Source of the DNA: an uncultured Alistipes sp.
GTDB lineage: Bacteria > Bacteroidota > Bacteroidia > Bacteroidales > Rikenellaceae
DNA: 13,956 nucleotides
Direction: 5' to 3'
Assembly: GCA_900769745.1 (NCBI GenBank)
Contig: CAAGHX010000148.1
Location: 1-13,956 of the forward strand
How positions within the stretch are numbered: position 1 is the first letter of the stretch; each line of letters starts with the position of its first letter. Shown piece by piece: positions 7,447-13,956 of the stretch. The notes under the pieces are model-generated. The model saw only the letters and a program-made list of their open reading frames with translations. It had not been told where the DNA came from and did no database searches. A program made the translations under genes and the position numbers.

Positions 7447-8790
7447 ATGAAAAGTTTAAAGCTTATTATGGTTGTTGCTTTTGCTTTGGTTGGTTTCAAT
7501 GCAATGGCACAGGTAAATTTTGATGACCCTAAGTATGCAAAGTGGGGTGCAAATGCTGCTGAGCGTGAGCAGAACTTGCTCAATAGCCAGTTCTTGAAGG
7601 AGGCAGTAGATAACCGTAACTACAACGTAGCTGCAGGTTATTTGGTAGACCTCTTGAAGAAGTGCCCTGCTGCATCGTTGAATGTTTACACTCACGGTGC
7701 AAAACTCTACAAGAACAAGATCAACGCTACTGACGATGCTGAGGTTCGTGCAAAGCTTATTGACTCACTTTTGTGGTTGTACGATGTACGTTTGGAGAGC
7801 TTCGCTGATCACTCAAAGTATGGTAAGGATTATATCCTCGACCGTAAGGCTCGTGAGTTCATCAACTACCGTCCTGAGGATCGTACAGGCTTGCGCAATG
7901 TATTCAAGCAGGCTATCGATGCAAGCAAGGAGGTTAAGGGTGCTTCAGACTTGGAGTTGGTTGCTATCTACTTCAGCAACTTGTGCGAGGACTTCCAGAC
8001 AGATTCAGTTACTGCTGATGTAGTTATCGCTGAGTACGACCGCCTTACTCCAGAGTTCGCTAACGTAACTGAGGAGACTGCACAGTTCAAGGATCAGTTC
8101 GAGTCAGCATTCGGTACTAGTGGTGCTGCTAGCTGCGCTAACTTGGAGGCTTTGTTCTCTAAGCGTTTGGCTGCTGATAAGGAGAACGTTGATTTGTTGG
8201 GTCAGGCTGTAACTTTGATGTCACGCGCTAACTGCGATAGCGATTTCTTCTTCCAGACTGCCGAGACTTACTACGCTAAGAAGCCATCTTCAGAGACTGC
8301 TCTCTTCCTTGCACAGGGTTTCCAGAACCGTAAGGAGTATGACAAGGCTATGAAGTACTTGGAGGAGGCTTTGACAACTGAGACAGTTGCTGCCGAGAAG
8401 GAGAAGCTTTATGTTCGTATCGGTATGATCAGCCTCAGCACAAAGAACATGCAGGGTGCTGTTAAGGCTGCTAACGAGATCAAGGCTATCAACCCTGAGA
8501 ACGGTTACGCATACTTCATCTTGGGTCAGTGCTATGCTGCATCTGCAAACTGCTCTGAGCTCAAGTGCCAGGCTTGCTACTGGGCTGCATTCGATATGAT
8601 GAACCAGGCTGTACCTTTGTTGGCTTCAGAGCCTGAGGTTCAGAAGAGCGCACAGACTATGATGAACCACTACCGTTCTGCTTTCCCATCAAAGGAGGAG
8701 TGCTTCTTTGCTGAGTTGCAGGCAGGTAGCCGTTACACAATCAACCACGGTTTTGCAAGTGGTGTAAGCACAACAGTTCGTTACCGATAA
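7447..8790 (+). CDS. Secreted cysteine-rich tetratricopeptide-repeat protein
   Basis: This 447-residue protein has a signal peptide (MKSLKLIMVVAFALVGFNAMAQ, AMA|Q site), so it is probably periplasmic. The clearest TPR units are at about 283-316 (ALFLAQGFQNRKEYDKAMKY) and 319-352 (ending EIKAINPENG), and a third begins at 353 (YAYFILGQCYAAS). The N-terminal part is helical without a recognised domain. It has nine cysteines (73, 180, 230, 263, 362, 369, 374, 377, 419), four of them clustered at 362-377 and including a CQAC motif, which is unusual for a TPR scaffold. Codon use is strongly biased (Arg mostly CGT, Lys almost all AAG), suggesting abundant protein. It lies between an outer-membrane barrel and lptC; lptC starts 8 nt downstream. 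A role as an envelope-assembly scaffold is inference from context; no catalytic motif is seen. Confidence 0.85.
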   Translation: MKSLKLIMVVAFALVGFNAMAQVNFDDPKYAKWGANAAEREQNLLNSQFLKEAVDNRNYNVAAGYLVDLLKKCPAASLNVYTHGAKLYKNKINATDDAEVRAKLIDSLLWLYDVRLESFADHSKYGKDYILDRKAREFINYRPEDRTGLRNVFKQAIDASKEVKGASDLELVAIYFSNLCEDFQTDSVTADVVIAEYDRLTPEFANVTEETAQFKDQFESAFGTSGAASCANLEALFSKRLAADKENVDLLGQAVTLMSRANCDSDFFFQTAETYYAKKPSSETALFLAQGFQNRKEYDKAMKYLEEALTTETVAAEKEKLYVRIGMISLSTKNMQGAVKAANEIKAINPENGYAYFILGQCYAASANCSELKCQACYWAAFDMMNQAVPLLASEPEVQKSAQTMMNHYRSAFPSKEECFFAELQAGSRYTINHGFASGVSTTVRYR

Positions 8791-8798
8791 TTTAAGTA

Positions 8799-9608
8799 AT
8801 GACAATAGTTTCGCTTAGACGATATTTAGCGGTAGCACTTCCTTTATTGGGAAGTGCTATCTTGCTATACTCGTGTAAAGCGGAGCAGACGACTCAGGAG
8901 GAGCAGGTCAACCTCGAGACCCTGATGACAGAGTATAGTGAGGATTTGTCGATTCAGATGTCGGAGAATGGCTTGAAATCCTACTACTTCTCGACTCCTT
9001 TGATGGAAGGTTACGCTATGGCGCGCGACCCATATAAGGAGTTTAGAAAGGGTGTTAAGGTTGTGATGTATGAGAGCGATTCCACATCTAACGTTTCGGC
9101 TATTTTGACCTCTAACTATGCTATCTTCTATGATAACCGCAAGCTCTGGGAGGCTAAGGGTGATGTAGTTGTGGTGCAGACCAATGGTCGTAAGCTCTAC
9201 ACTCAGCAGCTCTTCTGGAATCAGGCTACTCACCGCATCTATTCGAATGTCGATTCGCGCATTATCGATGGTGATGAGGTCTACGATTGCGAGGGCTTCG
9301 AGAGTGATGAGAATATGAAGGATTGGCGTTATCGTAAGCTTAAGGCTGTTACATATTTCTCTGAGTCGGAGGCAGCCCCAGCGGATGCCGATGCGACTAA
9401 GTCAGCGGCTGAGAGTGGTGCGACGAAGACACTTTCTAACCCCTCTGCTGCTAAAGAGTCAAAGAGTGGCGATGAGGCTAAAAAGAACCAGCCCGAGGAT
9501 CGTCCACGTCGTAAGTTGAACAATGAGGGTCTGCTGAAAATCAGTCCCAAGGAGTTGGATAAAAAAGCTATGCCTATGGCTAAGCCTACCCGCGATATTG
9601 AGATGTAA
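8799..9608 (+). CDS. lptC: LptC-family LPS-transport lipoprotein with charged C-terminal tail
   Basis: This 269-residue protein matches the Bacteroidota LptC-type family, a periplasmic component that helps pass lipopolysaccharide from the LptB2FG transporter to LptA. The N-terminus has R7-R8, a hydrophobic segment (10-24) and a lipobox-like LYSC with C26, so lipid anchoring rather than a simple transmembrane helix is likely. The family region at about 35-185 includes ENGLKSYYFSTPLMEGYA and later LTSNYAIFYDNRKLWEAKGDVV, typical of the LptC/OstA jelly-roll. Residues 188-269 form an Ala/Ser/Lys/Glu-rich, apparently disordered tail ending in a basic stretch, beyond the usual domain. The start is ATG 8799, 8 nt after the TPR gene, consistent with an operon. 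Codon use is less biased than in the TPR gene. Confidence 0.85.
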   Translation: MTIVSLRRYLAVALPLLGSAILLYSCKAEQTTQEEQVNLETLMTEYSEDLSIQMSENGLKSYYFSTPLMEGYAMARDPYKEFRKGVKVVMYESDSTSNVSAILTSNYAIFYDNRKLWEAKGDVVVVQTNGRKLYTQQLFWNQATHRIYSNVDSRIIDGDEVYDCEGFESDENMKDWRYRKLKAVTYFSESEAAPADADATKSAAESGATKTLSNPSAAKESKSGDEAKKNQPEDRPRRKLNNEGLLKISPKELDKKAMPMAKPTRDIEM

Positions 9609-9640
9609 TCTTGCGGCGAGGTTTTGTCATCTATTAATTG

Positions 9641-9675
9641 AGTTCGATGCTATGTCGAACTTGTGTTGTTTTTTG
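9641..9675 (+). terminator. Candidate terminator or attenuator between lptC and the CorC-like gene
   Basis: A perfect 7-bp stem, AGTTCGA (9641-9647) with TCGAACT (9655-9661), encloses a 7-nt loop and is followed by the T-rich stretch TGTGTTGTTTTTTG (9662-9675). The hairpin begins 33 nt after the lptC stop and the tract ends 14 nt before the next ATG. The stem is only moderately GC-rich, so partial read-through is likely. Confidence 0.5.
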
Positions 9676-9688
9676 AGAATGGATTGTT

Positions 9689-10963
9689 ATGGCTTCTACA
9701 GATTTAATTAATTCTATAATCCTAATATGCGTGATGCTGCTTTTGTCGGCATTCTTTTCGGGTATGGAGATTGCCTTTTTGAGCAAGAACCGTCTGCGCG
9801 AGGAGATTGATCGTAAGCAGAGTCAGGCATTTGATTTTGTGGCCCATCTGTTCGAGAAGCATCCAGGACAATACATCACCACAATCCTTGTGGGTAATAA
9901 TATCTGTCTTGTCATCTATTCGCTCTATATGTCGCTGCTGCTTAGAGGCTTAGCGACTATCGCAGGCTGGGAGCATATTGCAGTCGGTGGCTCTGTTTTG
10001 TTGGAGACCATCGTCTCTACCATCATAATCCTCTTCTGCGGCGAATATATGCCTAAATCCATTGTCAAGAAGAATCCAAATTTCTACTATCGATTCTTCT
10101 ATCCAATCATCTATGCGTTCTATTTGCTGCTCTATCCAATAGCTATCCTTACCACCTTCATCTCGTATGCAATTTTGCGATTGTTTGGCCGTAAGCGCGG
10201 AAGCTCAACCATCGACTACACCTTCAATCGTGAGGATTTGGTCAATCTTGTCGATGGCGAGGCTGTAGAGGCTCAGGAGGAGGACGAGGAGGAGATTCGA
10301 CTCTTCCAGAACGCACTCGATTTTGCCGATTTGCGTGTGCGTGACTGTATGGTGTCGCGTGTCGATGTAGAGGCTGTTGATATCGAAAGCTCTATTGCCG
10401 AGCTTACAGAGCGCTTTGTAGAATCGAAGTATTCGAGAATCTTTGTTTGGCGTGATAGCATCGATAATATTGTCGGCTATGTTAACTCAAAGAGCCTCTT
10501 CAATAAACCTCAGAGTATCGAGGAGGTACTTATGAAGGTCGATTGTGTGGCCGAGACTCTACCGTTGCAGACCCTGTTGCAGAATTTCATCAAGCGCAAG
10601 CAGAGTATCGCCGTTGTTATTGACGAGTTTGGCGGTACGGCGGGTATCATCTCTATGGAGGATGTTCTGGAGCAGATTTTCGGAGAGATTGAGGACGAGC
10701 ACGATGTGCAGGAGACTATCGAAAAGCAGGTTGGCGAGAATGAGTATGTCTTCTCTTGCCGCTTGGAGGTGGATTATCTCAACGAGCGCTATGATCTTGA
10801 TATTGAGGAGAGTGAGGAGTATGATACCCTTGCTGGTTATATCCTCTACAACTATGAGGGTATCCCATCTGCAGGTGTTGTAATTAACGCTGGCAAACTC
10901 GAAATCAAGATTCTCCGCACCACCCGCGCGAGGGTAGAATTGGCCCGAGTTATAAAACGCTAA
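9689..10963 (+). CDS. CNNM/CorC-family (hemolysin/GldE-like) membrane protein with DUF21, CBS pair and CorC domains
   Basis: This 424-residue inner-membrane protein has the standard three-part layout. The DUF21 transmembrane domain (about 5-160) contains hydrophobic segments at roughly 5-27, 57-80, 93-112 and 122-155, with SAFFSGMEIAFLS and the conserved GEYMPKS. An acidic run at 197-202 precedes a CBS pair (about 215-270 and 285-340; the second has VVIDEFGGTAGIISMED). The CorC/HlyC domain follows (about 350-424, with YDTLAGYILYNYEGIP). Relatives include CNNM/CorC proteins linked to Mg2+ efflux and GldE of gliding bacteria; the old name hemolysin is misleading. Here it sits between lptC and a foldase rather than beside gldD, so a gliding role is not supported. 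Its direct role in envelope assembly is unknown. Confidence 0.92.
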   Translation: MASTDLINSIILICVMLLLSAFFSGMEIAFLSKNRLREEIDRKQSQAFDFVAHLFEKHPGQYITTILVGNNICLVIYSLYMSLLLRGLATIAGWEHIAVGGSVLLETIVSTIIILFCGEYMPKSIVKKNPNFYYRFFYPIIYAFYLLLYPIAILTTFISYAILRLFGRKRGSSTIDYTFNREDLVNLVDGEAVEAQEEDEEEIRLFQNALDFADLRVRDCMVSRVDVEAVDIESSIAELTERFVESKYSRIFVWRDSIDNIVGYVNSKSLFNKPQSIEEVLMKVDCVAETLPLQTLLQNFIKRKQSIAVVIDEFGGTAGIISMEDVLEQIFGEIEDEHDVQETIEKQVGENEYVFSCRLEVDYLNERYDLDIEESEEYDTLAGYILYNYEGIPSAGVVINAGKLEIKILRTTRARVELARVIKR

Positions 10964-10981
10964 CAAAAATAGCTTCAATAA

Positions 10982-11013
10982 TATGGCTATTAAGAATAAT
11001 TTTATTATCTTTG
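10982..11013 (+). promoter_or_regulatory. Predicted Bacteroidota promoter upstream of the PpiD-like gene
   Basis: TATCTTTG at 11006-11013 matches TAnnTTTG at all six fixed positions. TATG at 10982-10985, 20 nt upstream, matches TTTG at three of four. Initiation near 11020 would leave a leader of about 34 nt before the ATG at 11054. A small inverted repeat (AATAGC 10968-10973, GCTATT 10986-10991) overlaps the upstream element and could end the preceding transcript or bind a regulator. The strong codon bias of the gene downstream fits a dedicated promoter. Confidence 0.6.
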
Positions 11014-11053
11014 GTGGCTCAAAACGAATATAAATAGGTAAAATAAAATAGTT

Positions 11054-13087
11054 ATGATTAGTCTAAACACATTAAGAACCAGATTTGGCGTCGTACTCTC
11101 GATTGTAATCGTGTTGGCGCTTTTGGCATTTATTATTTCATTGGGTCCAGAGATGGGCTTCTTTGGTAGCAACGACCCTAAGGTGGGCGAGATTGATGGC
11201 AACGACATCACTTACACTGAGTATTTGAAGGAGTACGAGACCATCAAGAAGTTTAACGGTGGCGATGAGTCAAGCGAGCGCGCTGTAGAGGCGTTGTCAA
11301 CAGCAGCTTGGCAGTCACTCGTAGCAAAGAACGTTCTTATCCCAGGTTTCGAGAAGATGGGTATCGCAGTATCTAAGGCAGAGCGTATGGCTATGTTGAG
11401 CGGTGAGCACCCATCAGAGGTTTTCCTCAGCGCATTCTCTAACCCTGAGACTGGTGAGTACGATGTAGCAGCATTGTCATCATTCTTGGCACAGGTTAGC
11501 ACTAACCCTCAGTACCAGGAGCTCTGGAGCTACTTGAACGACCAGGCTATGTTGGACCGTATGATGGTTAAGTATTCAGGTCTTGTAAAGGCTGGTGTAT
11601 ATGCTAACGCTTTGGATGTTAAGCAGGGTCTTACAACTATGAACGAGAGCCGCAGCGGTCGCTATGTACTTGTTGAGTATAACAAGGTTGCTGACTCTTT
11701 GGCTACAGTTACAACTGCTGAGGCTAAGAAGTATTACGAGGATAACAAGGAGATCTCTTACAAGAAGGTTCCACACCGTTCTTTGACTTATGTTGTTTTC
11801 GATGTAGCAGCTACTGCTGATGATATGACAGAGATCGAGAACAAGGTTAAGGCTGCTGGTGAGGAGTTCGCCGCAGCTGAGGATGTTCGTGCTTTCGTTC
11901 GTAAGAATATGGGTACTGTAGGCGACCACTACGCATCTGCTGCTGAGCTTTCAGCTGAGGAGGCAGTTATGTTGGAGGGTCAGCAGTATGGTCCAGTCTT
12001 GAAGTCAAACGAGTGGGTAATGTCACGCGCTTTGGCTGTTAAGGAGGCTCCAGATTCAGTTGGTCTTAGCCATATCGTTCTTCCTGCATCTAACACAGCA
12101 TTGGTTGATAGCCTCTTCAACGCATTGAAGGGTGGTGCTGATTTTGCTGAGGCAGCTAAGAACCACTCTGCATATGCTCAGACTGCACAGGTAGGTGGTG
12201 AGCTTGGTGTATTGCCTTTCGCAGCATTGTCTGTTGATATGGCTGACCAGTTGGCATCTGCTAAGAAGGGTGACATCGTTAAGGTTGCTCAGGGTGATGC
12301 AGTTCAGATCTTGAAGGTTACTCGTGCCGACAAGCCATCTAAGCACGTTTTGGTTGGTACAGTTACATATCCTATCGAGGCATCTTCTGCTACACGTCGC
12401 AATGTTCACAATACTGCAAGCCTCTTTGCTGTTGACGCTAAGGCATCAATTGACGCATTCAACGCTGCTGCAGCTGCATCGGCTGTTTCACCACGTATCG
12501 CTCGCATCAACCAGGGTCAGCGCACAATCGCAGCTTTGGAGAACTCTCGCGAGGTTGTACGTTGGGCATATGGTGCTGAGGTTGGTGAGATCTCTGAGAT
12601 CTTCAACTTGGGTGATGCTTACGTTGTAGCAATGGTTACAGCTATCGATGATTCTAAGTACACTTCATTCGAGGATGTACGCGTTTCAATCGCACAGTAC
12701 TTGCAGCGTGATAAGAAGTATGAGATCTTGAAGTCTCAGCTCGCAGGTGCATCTATCGAGGAGGTTGCTAAGAATACAGGTGTTGAGCCAGTAGCATTCG
12801 AGGAGGTTAAGTTCACTGACTATGGTGTGACAAACCTTACTATCGAGCCACGCGTAGTAGGTGCTATCTCTACAACTAACGAGACAGGTAAGCTCTCTGC
12901 TCCTGTTAAGGGTTACTCTGGTGCTGTCGTATTCGTTGTTGATGCAATCAATAAGAACGAGATTCAGACTCCAGAGGCTGAGAAGGTTCGCTTGCAGGCA
13001 AACCGTGAGGGTCTTGCAACTCAGGCAGCTTTGATGTCTGTTCAGGCTAAGACTGAGATCGAGGACTTGCGTGGTCAGTATTTCTAA
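11054..13087 (+). CDS. ppiD: PpiD-like membrane-anchored periplasmic foldase (SurA_N / parvulin-like)
   Basis: This 677-residue protein has one N-terminal membrane helix (about 12-30) and a large periplasmic part, the PpiD layout. The SurA_N-like chaperone region is at about 42-200 (VGEIDGNDITYTEYLKEYE). A degenerate parvulin-like segment lies at about 240-330 (RSLTYVVFDV, YGPV, NEWV). A clearer parvulin unit is at about 336-425, with SHIVLP (H340), GGELG (381-385) and QILKV. Typical parvulins have a second histidine in the last motif (HIIKV), but Q418 is there instead, so isomerase activity may be weak or absent, as in E. coli PpiD. The inferred job is chaperoning exported and outer-membrane proteins, which fits the neighbouring barrel and LptC genes. 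Codon use is highly biased, suggesting abundance. It has its own predicted promoter and terminator. The ppiD symbol reflects architecture, not proven orthology. Confidence 0.9.
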   Translation: MISLNTLRTRFGVVLSIVIVLALLAFIISLGPEMGFFGSNDPKVGEIDGNDITYTEYLKEYETIKKFNGGDESSERAVEALSTAAWQSLVAKNVLIPGFEKMGIAVSKAERMAMLSGEHPSEVFLSAFSNPETGEYDVAALSSFLAQVSTNPQYQELWSYLNDQAMLDRMMVKYSGLVKAGVYANALDVKQGLTTMNESRSGRYVLVEYNKVADSLATVTTAEAKKYYEDNKEISYKKVPHRSLTYVVFDVAATADDMTEIENKVKAAGEEFAAAEDVRAFVRKNMGTVGDHYASAAELSAEEAVMLEGQQYGPVLKSNEWVMSRALAVKEAPDSVGLSHIVLPASNTALVDSLFNALKGGADFAEAAKNHSAYAQTAQVGGELGVLPFAALSVDMADQLASAKKGDIVKVAQGDAVQILKVTRADKPSKHVLVGTVTYPIEASSATRRNVHNTASLFAVDAKASIDAFNAAAAASAVSPRIARINQGQRTIAALENSREVVRWAYGAEVGEISEIFNLGDAYVVAMVTAIDDSKYTSFEDVRVSIAQYLQRDKKYEILKSQLAGASIEEVAKNTGVEPVAFEEVKFTDYGVTNLTIEPRVVGAISTTNETGKLSAPVKGYSGAVVFVVDAINKNEIQTPEAEKVRLQANREGLATQAALMSVQAKTEIEDLRGQYF

Positions 13088-13114
13088 TAGAAGATTTAAC
13101 AATCTGATATATAT

Positions 13115-13146
13115 CGGGTTGGGCGTTAGCTCAGCCCGTTTTTTTT
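13115..13146 (+). terminator. Rho-independent terminator of the PpiD-like gene
   Basis: TGGGC (13120-13124) pairs with GCCCG (13134-13138, including one G-T pair) around a 9-nt loop; an alternative wider stem pairs CGGGTT (13115-13120) with AGCCCG (13133-13138). Eight T residues follow immediately (13139-13146). It begins 28 nt after the stop codon. Confidence 0.88.
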
Positions 13147-13360
13147 GTGCATTATTGTCGGGGATGGGGTGCTGCCATTTGCAATGAAATATCGTGCCAG
13201 CTTGGATAAATAGTGTAGTGATGTGGCCTTAAATCAACTCGTTTGGGTAGGGTAACTGAACGTAGCCGCAATCAAGTGAGGACTATGTGCTATTGTGCAT
13301 ATGGTGCTTTGCTCTCCAGCATACACATATTGCCGCCTCCGCTGTTCGCATATCCTATGC
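13147..13360. other. Gene-free part of the convergent intergenic gap
   Basis: This stretch lies between the two convergent terminators. I see no tRNA-like sequence, no ORF with recognisable similarity on either strand, no clear promoter and no repeat beyond trivial short palindromes such as GCATA-TCC-TATGC at 13348-13360. Short open frames cross it but have unnatural composition. It may be ordinary spacer or a decayed remnant. Confidence 0.6.
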
Positions 13361-13395
13361 AAACAAAAAAGCCGTTGGCATTTGCCAACGGCTTT
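13361..13395 (-). terminator. Terminator of methylmalonyl-CoA mutase gene (minus strand)
   Basis: A perfect 12-bp stem, AAAGCCGTTGGC (13368-13379) with GCCAACGGCTTT (13384-13395), has the 4-nt loop ATTT. On the minus strand it is followed by TTTTTTGTTT, a good U tract, 58 nt after the mutase stop. On the plus strand only CTTT follows, so it may act weakly as a second stop for rightward transcripts. Confidence 0.88.
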
Positions 13396-13452
13396 CGCTT
13401 TATATCTTGGACTGCGCTTAGGACATCACGGCCCCTCGCTTGCCCACTTGGA

Positions 13453-13956
13453 TTACTCCTCCAACAAAAGCTCCAACATCTTGATTGAAGACTTAGCAAT
13501 AGGAGTACCAGGGCCGAAGATTGCAGCTGCACCATCCTGATACAACTCCTCGTAATCCTGTGCTGGGATAACACCACCCACTACGACGATGATATCCTCG
13601 CGACCCAACTTCTTGAGTTCAGCAATAATCTGTGGCACCAATGTGAGGTGACCCGCTGCCAATGAAGATACACCTACGATGTGAACATCATTCTCTACGG
13701 CATCGCGAGCAGCTTCTTCCGGAGTCTGGAACAACGGTCCCATATCCACATCGAAACCACAGTCAGCATAACCCGTTGCTACAACCTTAGCACCACGGTC
13801 GTGTCCGTCCTGACCCATCTTGGCAATCATGATACGTGGACGACGGCCTTCCTTCTTCGCAAATTCTTCGGTGAGTTCGCAAGCACGTGCGAAATCTGCA
13901 TCCTTCTTACTTTCTGATGAATACACGCCTGAAATAGTTCTGATTACTGCTTTATA
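13453..13956 (-). CDS. mutB: Methylmalonyl-CoA mutase large subunit, C-terminal B12-binding part (cut by window edge)
   Basis: The visible 167 residues begin in frame at the window edge (YKAVIRTISGVYSSESKK) and run to a TAA at 13455-13453. The reading frame is open upstream, so the gene is truncated by the window, not by mutation. They form the cobalamin-binding Rossmann domain: DGHDRG (plus-strand 13792-13809) is the DxHxxG motif whose His ligates cobalt, followed by GVSSLAAGH and VVVGGVIP. The linker from the catalytic barrel (AVIRTISGVYS) is also recognisable. The enzyme interconverts methylmalonyl-CoA and succinyl-CoA, part of the propionate-forming succinate pathway of many Bacteroidales. 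The small subunit mutA would be expected upstream on the minus strand, outside the window. It converges with the PpiD-like gene and has its own terminator. Confidence 0.93.
   Translation of the reverse strand, partial: YKAVIRTISGVYSSESKKDADFARACELTEEFAKKEGRRPRIMIAKMGQDGHDRGAKVVATGYADCGFDVDMGPLFQTPEEAARDAVENDVHIVGVSSLAAGHLTLVPQIIAELKKLGREDIIVVVGGVIPAQDYEELYQDGAAAIFGPGTPIAKSSIKMLELLLEE

Noticed and set aside
13243..13577. Overlapping small open frames on both strands in the convergent gap
   Set aside because: They run through two-sided terminator sequence or into the mutase gene, have unnatural composition and no recognisable domain or start context.
13453..13956. Short mutase frame as a stand-alone B12-binding protein or pseudogene
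   Set aside because: The frame stays open to the window edge with typical mutase linker residues, so it is an ordinary large-subunit gene cut by the window.
1..13956. Mobile element, phage or defence island
   Set aside because: No transposase, integrase, terminal repeats, tRNA attachment site or defence-domain protein is seen; all genes are core-type.

Overview
This looks like a chromosomal core-genome segment of a Bacteroidota bacterium, most likely order Bacteroidales; an Alistipes/Rikenellaceae-type genome is possible but unproven. The clues are the gene order (pantothenate kinase, outer-membrane barrel, TPR protein, LptC, CNNM/CorC protein, PpiD-like foldase), the A-rich translation starts without clear Shine-Dalgarno motifs, and upstream sites matching the Bacteroidota promoter form (TTTG, about 19-21 nt, TAnnTTTG). 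I see no insertion sequence, phage gene, CRISPR array, tRNA or rRNA.

Layout. Bases 3-92 encode a 29-residue, very basic peptide of the AURKAIP1/COX24 (mS38/bS22-like) ribosomal type, followed by a strong hairpin terminator. Then come RNase G (rng, 274-1821) and, after an 89-nt structured spacer holding a short tandem repeat, the transcription-repair coupling factor (mfd, 1911-5231, TTG start). Type III pantothenate kinase (coaX, 5238-5972) follows after 6 nt and overlaps a FadL-like outer-membrane barrel gene (5959-7335) by 14 nt. Next are a secreted cysteine-rich TPR protein (7447-8790), an LptC-family lipoprotein with a long charged tail (8799-9608), a DUF21/CBS/CorC membrane protein (9689-10963) and a membrane-anchored PpiD-like periplasmic foldase (11054-13087). 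The run ends at a terminator at 13115-13146. After a gene-free gap, the convergent 3' part of the methylmalonyl-CoA mutase large subunit (13453-13956, minus strand) runs off the window edge and has its own perfect-hairpin terminator.

How the genes fit together. The left part is nucleic-acid maintenance: ribosome/rRNA maturation (peptide plus RNase G) and transcription-coupled repair. From 5959 to 13087 it becomes an envelope-biogenesis block: a barrel, a secreted TPR scaffold, an LPS-transport component, an inner-membrane CNNM protein and a foldase. Codon usage is uneven within this co-directional run. The TPR and foldase genes, and partly the barrel, use a narrow set of codons typical of high expression, while lptC and the CorC gene resemble mfd and coaX. 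Two predicted internal promoters, one inside the 3' end of coaX and one before the foldase, would explain this. No unambiguously new system is present. The most interesting points are the buried promoter, the foldase lacking the second parvulin histidine, and the uncharacterised barrel/TPR pair linked to lptC.
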